Source: Thermobaculum sp042408415 (lineage in GTDB: Bacteria > Chloroflexota > Chloroflexia > Thermobaculales > Thermobaculaceae). Taken from it: DNA of 6,106 nt. The notes beneath the pieces are model-generated. The model did no database searches. It worked only from the letters and a program-made list of their open reading frames with translations, and was not told the DNA's origin. Position numbers and translations under genes: made by a program. This document shows, in pieces, positions 1-5,245 of the stretch. The DNA lies in contig JBHORE010000033.1 of assembly GCA_042408415.1 (NCBI GenBank), positions 1 through 6,106 on the forward strand. The letters are read 5' to 3'. The first letter of the stretch is position 1; each line of letters begins with the position of its first letter.

Positions 1-520
1 GCATCACCACCTCCGCCTGGGCCGCGTCCTGCAAGGGGAAGGGCAACCCGCGATCCAGCCCCAGTGCTTTGTTGCAGGCGGCTGCAGCGCTCGACATGCA
101 GAACCTGCCGTTGTAGTCTATGTGCGGGGTGCCCAGGGCGATGCGGGCGAACTTTCCCAGCAGGTACGCCTTCTCGTTCGTCAGCCCTCCGCCTCCGAAC
201 ACCCCTACGGCTTCCTTACCGTAAAGGTTCTGGATGCGCTTTATCTCGGAGACCACGTGTGCCATGGCGTCCTCCCAGCTGCACGGTAGGAGACGCCCGT
301 CAGAGGTGCGCGCTAGTGGCATGAGAAGGCGGTCGGGATGGTTCAGGGTGCCCGTAGATGTCCAACCTTTGATGCACAGCGCTCCCTTGTTGACCGGGAA
401 GGAGGGATCACCCACCGCCGTTGCCCGCTGGCGAGGGCCCTGCACGAGCATGCCGCACTGCAGTGCGCAGTAGGGGCAGTGGGTACGGATGCTATGTTGC
501 GTGCGCCTAGCTCTGACCAT
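1..520 (-). CDS. Molybdopterin oxidoreductase, assimilatory nitrate reductase-like, N-terminal part (runs off left edge)
   Basis: Reading the minus strand from the ATG at 520-518 gives 173 codons with no stop, open at the window edge. Residues 15-49 carry C15-x2-C-x3-C-x26-C49 followed by IKG, the N-terminal [4Fe-4S] motif of the bis-MGD molybdoenzyme family. NGRFCMSSA at 138-146 matches the segment that supplies the cysteine Mo ligand (C141) in NapA/NarB/NasC-type nitrate reductases, and HIDYNGRFCMSSAA is very like assimilatory nitrate reductases (nasC/narB type). Such enzymes reduce nitrate to nitrite in the cytoplasm. There is no Tat signal before the cluster motif, which fits a cytoplasmic enzyme. 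A GGAGGT site lies 4 bases before the ATG. Family members are about 700 residues or more, so most of the protein is missing. A formate dehydrogenase-like enzyme is the main alternative; the Mo-ligand context favours nitrate reductase. Confidence 0.85.
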   Translation of the reverse strand, partial: MVRARRTQHSIRTHCPYCALQCGMLVQGPRQRATAVGDPSFPVNKGALCIKGWTSTGTLNHPDRLLMPLARTSDGRLLPCSWEDAMAHVVSEIKRIQNLYGKEAVGVFGGGGLTNEKAYLLGKFARIALGTPHIDYNGRFCMSSAAAACNKALGLDRGLPFPLQDAAQAEVVM

Positions 521-537
521 CCCGACCTCCAGACGGT

Positions 538-569
538 GTTGCCTTTGGGCAAACTGCCATCTAGGCAAC
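538..569 (-). promoter_or_regulatory. Candidate leader structure with mutually exclusive hairpins upstream of the nitrate reductase-like gene
   Basis: On the minus strand the order is GTTGCC (569-564), TGGCA (559-555), TTTGCC (553-548), then GGCAAC (543-538). Each element can pair with the next: TTGCC with the middle GGCA, GGCA with the second TGCC, or the second TTGCC with GGCAA across a CAAA loop. The first and last elements can also pair over 6 bp. The cluster ends 7 bases before the Shine-Dalgarno site. It could influence translation or act as an attenuator, but the stems are short and no U-run follows. Confidence 0.3.
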
Positions 570-632
570 AGCATAGTGATCCTTCGGCATCATGCAGAAC
601 GTTAGGTGTACAGATAAATGCTCGCGTTCGTT

Positions 633-645
633 GTGCAAGCTGCAC
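633..645. promoter_or_regulatory. Palindrome GTGCA-AGC-TGCAC, possible operator
   Basis: Two perfect 5-bp arms surround a 3-bp centre, lying 113 bp before the nitrate reductase-like start and 120 bp before the reductase start. A TTGT...ACAA pair frames it loosely (631-634 and 648-651). The shape suits a dimeric regulator. It matches neither the FNR nor the CRP consensus well, so no regulator is named. Confidence 0.2.
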
Positions 646-764
646 TAACAAGGGATTCGCGCGAGCTGGTCGGAGGAGCGTCGGCTGGGAATAGGCCGGT
701 GGGCAACAGCAGTTAAGCTAGTAGATGATTGGGCGTCATCAACTCTATCAAAAGGAGAAGCGAT

Positions 765-1315
765 ATGCGTATAGCCGTAGTAGGGAAGGGAAACGTAGGC
801 GGTGGCCTGACGCGCCGTTGGGAGGCCGCGGGGCATACAGTCACCTTGATAGGCAGAGATGGAGGGGATGTTACGGACGCGGAGGTTATCTTGGTGGCTG
901 TGCCCTCTAACGCGATAGCAGATGCGCTGGGCAATGTGCGGGGTGTGGAGGGCAAGGTGGCCATAGATGCGACGAACGCGTTTGGTGGGCGCAACGAGGC
1001 TTACCCCTCTCTGGCGCATGAGGTCAAGGCGCTGGTAAAGGGGCCTGTGGCCAAGGCCTTCAACGCCAACTTCGCCGCCCTGTACGACCAGATAGACTCA
1101 GAGAGGGTGAGACCCAGCAACCTGTACGCGGCCGAGGAGGAAGCTAGGCAGCTGACGGAGCAGCTGATCCGTGATGCTGGCTACGATCCCGTGTTCGTGG
1201 GGGGGGGCTAGAGCAGGCCAGGCTCCTTGAGGACCATTTACAGCTGATGTTCGCTATCTTGCGGGCAGGACTTGGCCCCTTCTTTTATAGATACGCCAAG
1301 CCGGGAGAGCTGTAG
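765..1315 (+). pseudogene. NADPH-dependent F420 reductase-like Rossmann protein, frame broken at a G9 run
   Basis: The start chosen is the ATG at 765, with AAGGAG 7 bases upstream and the protein opening directly into the beta strand MRIAVVGKGNVGGG. An ATG at 729 would add 12 residues but has no comparable ribosome site. G7-x-G9-x2-G12 is the dinucleotide-binding loop; VILVAVPSNAI, IDATNAF and VAKAFNANF follow in the order seen in the F420-dependent NADP oxidoreductase family (COG2085-like). As written, the frame stops at 1209-1211 after 148 residues, directly behind nine G at 1199-1207. One more G, or two fewer, continues into GLEQARLLEDHLQLMF and ends at PGEL with TAG at 1313-1315, giving 182-183 residues, close to the family's usual length. 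So the C-terminal helices are present but out of frame. The partner (F420 or another cofactor) cannot be told. The break may be a sequencing error, a mutation, or a slippage site. Confidence 0.82.
1199..1207 (+). repeat. G9 homopolymer at the frameshift point
   Basis: Nine consecutive G sit at the exact codons where the reductase frame is lost, with an in-frame TAG two bases after the run. In this family the position encodes a Gly-Gly turn before the LEQARLLE-type helix, so the run is native coding sequence whose length is off by one or two bases. Confidence 0.85.
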
Positions 1316-1347
1316 GTCAAGGGCACAACGCTCATCCCCACTCTCTT

Positions 1348-2844
1348 TTACGATTCCTCTGGAGAGGATCCGTCTTGCTGGGGCTTAATCACCTGCACCT
1401 CGGGGGAGCTTGCCACTCGCTCCCGCAGCCCTGGGATCCTCTCCATCAGCTCGGCGATCTTCATTCCCGTGAGGCTCTCCACCAGCGTGGGCGCGATCGC
1501 GACCATCCTCGCCAGGTCGTTCATCACCTGGTTGACGCCCGAGCCGTTGGCACCGTCACCAGTGGAGATGACGGTGATGCGGTCCACCTGCGACAGCGGC
1601 TGCGACATCTTGGCGAGCATCTCTGGCAGGTTTGTGATGATCTTATCCAATATGGCGGCCTCGTTGTAGCCCTGGAAAGCCTCCGCCTTCAGGCGCATAG
1701 CCTCCGCCTCGGCGGTCCCCTTGGCCTTGATGATCTCTGCTTCGGCCTCTCCGGTAGCGCGTATCACGTCTGCTTGCGCTTGGCCCTGATTGCGGGTAGC
1801 CTCGGCACGCCCCATGGCCTCCAGGATCTGTCTCTGTTTCTCTGCCTCTGCTAGCAACTGGATGCGCTGTCTCTCGGCCTCCGCGGCCTTGAGGACGGTG
1901 GCCTGCAGCTCGCGCTCCCTGCGGGCGATCTCGGCTTCTTGCACCTTAATCTGTTCCTCGCGCTCGATCCGCTGCACGCGCACCTGCTCGGCAACCACTT
2001 GCTGCTGCATCACATTGGCCTGGATGTCGTAGGCCTTGTCGGCTATGGCCTGCTGCTTCTTGACGGCCGCAAGGTACTCGGCCTTCTTGAGCTCCAGGTC
2101 CCGTCTAGCCTCGGCCTGACGTGCCTCCGAGGCAGTCTGGGCTATCACCGTCTCCTGCTGGGCGAGTGCCTGTGCGACAGCCGCTTCGCGCGCTGTCTCG
2201 GCCTGGCGGATGGCTGTGTCCCTTGCTGCCTCAGCGGCGGCTATGTTGGCTTCCTTTTGGATCCGAGCGATGTCGGGCTTGCCCATGTTGGCGATGTACT
2301 CGTTCTCGTCGCGCACCTCTTTGATGGTAAAGCTCACGATCTCCAAGCCCATCTTGGAGAGGTCCTCAGCTACGTTGGCCCTCACCCGATCCGAAACCAT
2401 CTCTGGCTCCTTGACTATCTGCTCGACCGTCAGCTGCCCGATGATGCCCCTCAAATGTCCCTCCATCACCAGGCGGATCAGGCTCTCGCGCTCCTGGGGG
2501 GCCTTAGTAAGAAACTGCTCCGCGGCGGTCTTGATGCTGGTGGGGTCGTTCTTGACCTTGATCTGGGCCACGGCCTCCACATTGACCGCGACGCCCTGAG
2601 TGGTGTACAGGTCGCGCTCAGGGGAGACGTCGAAGCTCATCAGCTCGAGCGATAGCTCCTTAGCCGACTGGAGCATCGGGATCACTAGCCTGCCCCCACC
2701 AGTGACGATATGAGTGCCTCCTAGGCCATAGATGATCAATGCCTGGTTGGGGCCAACTTTGCGGAACATTCTAGAGATCAGTGCCAAGATCAACACCAAT
2801 ATGAGCGCCAGGATGATCGCTATAGTTATGACTATGGTAGTCAT
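1348..2844 (-). CDS. floT: Flotillin family protein (SPFH domain, FloT/YuaG-like)
   Basis: This 498-residue protein has the normal flotillin length and build. Residues 3-24 are a hydrophobic membrane segment rich in I, L and A; 28 to about 190 form the SPFH/prohibitin-homology domain (GPNQALIIYG at 31-40, later FTIKEVRDENEYI). About 190-390 is a long coiled coil of Ala/Glu/Gln/Lys repeats, including AEAE stretches such as GEAEAEIIKAKGTAEAEA. The C-terminal flotillin segment (391-475) contains LDKIITNLPEMLAKMSQPL and ITVISTGDG, as in Bacillus FloT. Flotillins oligomerise on the inner face of the membrane and organise functional membrane microdomains. The start codon overlaps the stop of the upstream NfeD gene as ATGA, and a GGAGG...AAGGA site lies in the NfeD tail, so the two are translationally coupled. 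The C-terminal tail (480-498) is short and polar. Confidence 0.95.
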   Translation of the reverse strand: MTTIVITIAIILALILVLILALISRMFRKVGPNQALIIYGLGGTHIVTGGGRLVIPMLQSAKELSLELMSFDVSPERDLYTTQGVAVNVEAVAQIKVKNDPTSIKTAAEQFLTKAPQERESLIRLVMEGHLRGIIGQLTVEQIVKEPEMVSDRVRANVAEDLSKMGLEIVSFTIKEVRDENEYIANMGKPDIARIQKEANIAAAEAARDTAIRQAETAREAAVAQALAQQETVIAQTASEARQAEARRDLELKKAEYLAAVKKQQAIADKAYDIQANVMQQQVVAEQVRVQRIEREEQIKVQEAEIARRERELQATVLKAAEAERQRIQLLAEAEKQRQILEAMGRAEATRNQGQAQADVIRATGEAEAEIIKAKGTAEAEAMRLKAEAFQGYNEAAILDKIITNLPEMLAKMSQPLSQVDRITVISTGDGANGSGVNQVMNDLARMVAIAPTLVESLTGMKIAELMERIPGLRERVASSPEVQVIKPQQDGSSPEES

Positions 2845-3509
2845 GGCTTATCCTTCCCCTCCGGTTGACTTTGTAGGCCGCCTGCGCCGATCCCCTTCAG
2901 GTCTTGAACACCTAGATCGTGCTCCTCCAGCAACTTTGCCAGTGGGCGGACGTAGGCTATCCCCCGCTCGTACCTAAGGATCACCACCTGCTCCCCGCGG
3001 GGAATCGGCGAACCATCTTCGCTGCGAGCGCCCTCGCTGCGCGTCGTGCCGTGCTGTGTGAAGATGATCTCTCCAATGCGGCTGCCGGACATCGGGATAC
3101 TCACTCTTGCCAGCGTCCCCTCCAGCCTGTAGTCTCCAGCCCTGAGCACGGGTGTCTGCCCTGGGAGTATCACCCTGTCCAGCAGGAGGAATACGGAGGA
3201 AGCCCCCACCATACCACCCAGTATCGCGATCGTGAGCACTGCTAGGCTGCTTAGTTCGCCCCATCTAGTGAGTATGTAACCTATACCACCAAACCATGTT
3301 ATAAACGCCATGAATGTGGATACGTTGAGAGGCGATGTCTCATGTGGTGAGCTAGAATCGACATGTGTCAGATTGTGTCCATTTGGTGGGAGATGCGCCT
3401 CATGCCCTAGCCCCGGCAGGTGCAGCTCAGCAGCAGCAAACCCCAGCAGGAAGCTGAGGATCACGAACGCGAGCCCAAATACAAAGAGCCCCAAGAACAC
3501 ATATGACAT
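2841..3509 (-). CDS. NfeD family membrane protein, short form (YuaF-like), flotillin partner
   Basis: The protein has 222 residues. Predicted membrane segments lie at about 3-27, 63-81 and 87-110, followed by a soluble beta-rich domain at about 118-190 (LRAGDYRLEGTLARVS, GEIIF, RGEQVVILRYERGIAYVRPL), which matches the OB-fold C-terminal domain of NfeD proteins. It lacks the ClpP-like serine protease domain of long NfeD proteins. NfeD and SPFH proteins are commonly paired in operons, and here the stop overlaps the flotillin start by ATGA, supporting joint function at membrane domains. The start at 3509 has GGAG 4 bases upstream. The loop between the first two membrane segments (30-56) holds six histidines, which is unusual. 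The family call rests on domain order and gene context. Confidence 0.88.
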   Translation of the reverse strand: MSYVFLGLFVFGLAFVILSFLLGFAAAELHLPGLGHEAHLPPNGHNLTHVDSSSPHETSPLNVSTFMAFITWFGGIGYILTRWGELSSLAVLTIAILGGMVGASSVFLLLDRVILPGQTPVLRAGDYRLEGTLARVSIPMSGSRIGEIIFTQHGTTRSEGARSEDGSPIPRGEQVVILRYERGIAYVRPLAKLLEEHDLGVQDLKGIGAGGLQSQPEGKDKP

Positions 3510-3602
3510 TTTTCTCCAGCCTACTAGCTATTTCTATCACAACTAGCTAGGCTTTGCAACGTTGGTCATATTTTGACATATATTTCTTGCTTGAATTCGG
3601 GG

Positions 3603-3609
3603 AATCGGT
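3603..3609 (+). promoter_or_regulatory. Upstream arm of an inverted 7-mer pair flanking the importer promoter
   Basis: AATCGGT here is the exact reverse complement of ACCGATT at 3655-3661, and the pair brackets the promoter. This arm lies just upstream of the -35 box. It could be a second operator copy for DNA looping, but a 7-mer match can also arise by chance. Confidence 0.25.
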
Positions 3610-3610
3610 A

Positions 3611-3639
3611 TTGACACTGTTAGCACATCTATCTATTAT
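3611..3639 (+). promoter_or_regulatory. Sigma-70-type promoter of the ABC importer operon
   Basis: TTGACA (3611-3616) is a perfect -35 box, followed by a 17-bp spacer and TATTAT (3634-3639), a 5-of-6 match to the -10 consensus. Transcription would begin near 3646 and give a leader of about 98 bases before the binding-protein start. Its closeness to consensus suggests strong transcription limited by a repressor. Confidence 0.75.
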
Positions 3640-3650
3640 CTGTACCAACC

Positions 3651-3664
3651 AAAAACCGATTTAT
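3651..3664 (+). promoter_or_regulatory. Candidate LacI-family-type operator downstream of the importer promoter
   Basis: The segment AAAACCGATTT has a central CG (3657-3658) with AAA on the left and TTT on the right, a near-palindrome of the CG-centred type bound by LacI-family sugar regulators. It lies just past the expected transcription start, a position suited to repression. The match is short and no regulator gene is visible in the window. Confidence 0.3.
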
Positions 3665-3743
3665 GGGAGGTGGTATTTACTGGTTATTGTATGGATTTAT
3701 CCTTAATCAGTCCAAGCACTAATGGTAGGAGGAGTAGTTTACC

Positions 3744-5198
3744 ATGAGCTGGGAGACAGACAAACAGAACGAGATCTATGATCTAGTGATAGAGATGCGT
3801 AAGCGAGGTTGTCGTATGACGCGCAGGGACATCTTGCGATTAGGCGCGTTCGCGGGTCTGAGCGTCACTGGCATACTACCCCTGCTGACGGCTTGTGGTC
3901 CCTCCACCTCAGGTACTCCTGCGGCCGGTGGACCATCTAGTAGGACTCCAGAGCCCACTCCTGTCAGGGTGGCTGGAGAGGAAAACGCTGAGCTTACTTA
4001 CTGGGGCGCGTGGGGCGGTACGGCACTCAATGCCGAGAAGCTCTCCGTAGACAAGTGGAACAGACTTCATCCCGATATGAAGGTCAAGGCGCTCTCAGTA
4101 AACGACATTGATCAGAAGTTCCTTGTCGCTGTAGCTGGTAGGAGGCCTCCCGATATCATCAAACTCGATAGGTTTATGCTACCAGGCTACGCCCTCAGCG
4201 GTGCCATTCAAGACCTTACCGATCGTATCAACTCCGACAACATCGATGTGAACCAATGGTTCAAGGCTTGTATGGATGAGACTAAGCTTAACGGCAAATA
4301 TTATGGACTGCCTTGGAATACGGATGATCGTGGCTTGTGGTACAACAAGGAAATCCTTGATAAGGAAGGTATCAAGGCGCCTCCCAAGGACACAGATGAG
4401 TTACTGCTGATGGGCAGGGAGCTCACGCAGAAGCAAGGCAATAGGCTCAAAAGGATAGGTTTTGATGGCTACGGAGGTAACTGGCACATAGGTTGGCATT
4501 GGGCCTGGGGTGGTGAATGGCTGAAAGATAACAACCGCAGGGCTAACTGGAACAACGAGATTGGCGAGGCTTGGCTCAGCTGGCTGGCCCAGAACAAGAA
4601 GGACTTGGGAGGGCCCCAAGCCGTAGACGTGTTAAGTAGGTCCTTCCAGGGGGAAGCTCAGGGACCGTACTGGCGTGGGCAAATAGTCATGGTATGCGAT
4701 GGTAACTGGGTTGCTGGAGACTGGAAGAAGTATGCCCCCAATGTAGATATGGGGGTAGTACCGGTGCCTAGACCCAAGGAAATGCAGGATAAGGGTCCAA
4801 TCACGTGGTCAGGAGGATTCGCTTTCTGCCTTCCAGAGGGTGTGTCCGATGAGAAGGCAGATGCGGCTTGGGAGTTCATCAAGTTCAAGTGTACAGATGA
4901 GGAGGTGGTGCTAGCACTAGCCAAGGATACTGGCCAGATGCCTGCGATCGAGAGTTTGGCTAGAGACGAGCGCTACCTGTCAGCCAACAAGTTTAACAAG
5001 ACCTTTGTCGACTTGATGCCTTACTCGCGCTTCCGCGATCTAACACCAGTTGGTCAAGAGCTGTGGTTCGACATAATATGGCCGATGCCTAATGACGTGT
5101 TCTATGGCAGGAAGACCGTCAAGCAGGCCCTGGCTGAATCCGAGGAGAAGGCCAATAAGGTACTCGACAGAGGCTGGAAAGAGGTGGAGAGGGGATAG
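3744..5198 (+). CDS. ABC transporter extracellular solute-binding lipoprotein, carbohydrate type
   Basis: This 484-residue protein resembles family 1 sugar-binding proteins (UgpB/MalE type, COG1653-like). The signal region has a twin-arginine motif TRRDILRL (26-33), a hydrophobic stretch (34-48) and a lipobox LTAC ending at C51, so the mature protein is probably a lipid-anchored receptor. A Pro/Ser/Thr/Gly linker (52-73) leads to the binding domain, which begins ELTYWGAWGG and contains GKYYGLPWNTD, MVCDGNWVAGDW, WSGGFAFCLPEG and a C-terminal helical end. The ligand cannot be read from sequence; a sugar or oligosaccharide is likely. The start at 3744 has AGGAGGAG 9 bases upstream. It leaves 24 unusual residues before the Tat motif, and an alternative ATG at 3816 has GAGG 7 bases upstream. 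It is first in an operon with a permease 47 bases downstream. Confidence 0.93.
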   Translation: MSWETDKQNEIYDLVIEMRKRGCRMTRRDILRLGAFAGLSVTGILPLLTACGPSTSGTPAAGGPSSRTPEPTPVRVAGEENAELTYWGAWGGTALNAEKLSVDKWNRLHPDMKVKALSVNDIDQKFLVAVAGRRPPDIIKLDRFMLPGYALSGAIQDLTDRINSDNIDVNQWFKACMDETKLNGKYYGLPWNTDDRGLWYNKEILDKEGIKAPPKDTDELLLMGRELTQKQGNRLKRIGFDGYGGNWHIGWHWAWGGEWLKDNNRRANWNNEIGEAWLSWLAQNKKDLGGPQAVDVLSRSFQGEAQGPYWRGQIVMVCDGNWVAGDWKKYAPNVDMGVVPVPRPKEMQDKGPITWSGGFAFCLPEGVSDEKADAAWEFIKFKCTDEEVVLALAKDTGQMPAIESLARDERYLSANKFNKTFVDLMPYSRFRDLTPVGQELWFDIIWPMPNDVFYGRKTVKQALAESEEKANKVLDRGWKEVERG

Positions 5199-5213
5199 AT
5201 CGACCCCTCTCCA
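5185..5213 (+). promoter_or_regulatory. Strong hairpin spanning the binding-protein stop codon
   Basis: TGGAGAGGGG (5185-5194) pairs perfectly with CCCCTCTCCA (5204-5213) around a 9-base loop that contains the TAG stop. No U-run follows, so it is not a standard terminator. In several sugar ABC operons, stem-loops between the binding-protein and permease genes protect the upstream message and keep binding-protein levels above permease levels; that role is inferred here. Confidence 0.65.
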
Positions 5214-5245
5214 TATGTTGAATTGCATATTCAGAGGGTAAACAT

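Larger units (their letters stand above)
521..764. other. Divergent intergenic spacer between nitrate reductase-like and F420-reductase-like genes
   Basis: This 244-base spacer separates two divergent genes and must hold both start regions. I see a Shine-Dalgarno site for each gene (minus GGAGGT at 530-525; plus AAGGAG at 752-757), a cluster of alternative hairpins at 538-569, and a 13-bp palindrome at 633-645. No convincing -35/-10 pair was found for either direction. The open frames crossing it have no family character and are read as chance frames. Confidence 0.6.
3510..3743. other. Divergent regulatory spacer between the NfeD-flotillin operon and the ABC importer operon
   Basis: This AT-richer 234-base spacer serves two divergent operons. 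The plus-strand side has a clear promoter (3611-3639) and operator-like repeats. The minus-strand side shows only a weak possible pair, TTGCAA (3558-3553) and TAGAAA (3535-3530), 17 bp apart. An 8-bp palindrome CAACGTTG lies at 3557-3564 and overlaps that weak -35. Two short overlapping reading frames in the importer leader (3663-3722 and 3691-3747) are noted in the findings. Confidence 0.6.

Noticed and set aside
64..694. Plus-strand open frames of 79-118 codons over the left end
   Set aside because: They lie antisense to the molybdopterin oxidoreductase, which has clear metal-binding motifs on the minus strand; their translations are Arg/Cys/Pro-rich with no family character.
729..764. Upstream ATG at 729 as the start of the F420-reductase-like protein
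   Set aside because: No ribosome site precedes it, and the 12 extra residues are polar and sit before the canonical first beta strand. AAGGAG is correctly placed for 765.
1304..1350. Possible terminator between the converging reductase and flotillin genes (GAGAG...CTCTC followed by TTTT)
   Set aside because: The stem is only 5 bp with a loop of over 30 bases, too weak to call; no other terminator-like hairpin was seen in the 32-base gap.
1355..1368. TCCTCT-GG-AGAGGA palindrome near the 3' end of the flotillin gene
   Set aside because: The 2-base centre is too tight for a good hairpin without losing pairs, no T-run follows on either strand, and it lies inside coding sequence.
1939..2655. A 238-codon plus-strand frame opposite the flotillin gene
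   Set aside because: Its Leu/Gly/His/Asp-rich translation mirrors the repetitive Ala/Glu/Gln codons of the flotillin coiled coil. It has no Shine-Dalgarno site or domain, so it is a shadow frame.
3573..3578. A second TTGACA on the plus strand upstream of the importer promoter
   Set aside because: No -10-like hexamer is found 16-18 bases downstream, unlike the pair at 3611-3639.
5213..5230. ATATG...CATAT short inverted repeat between binding protein and permease
   Set aside because: A 5-bp AT-rich stem is likely by chance next to the strong hairpin at 5185-5213.
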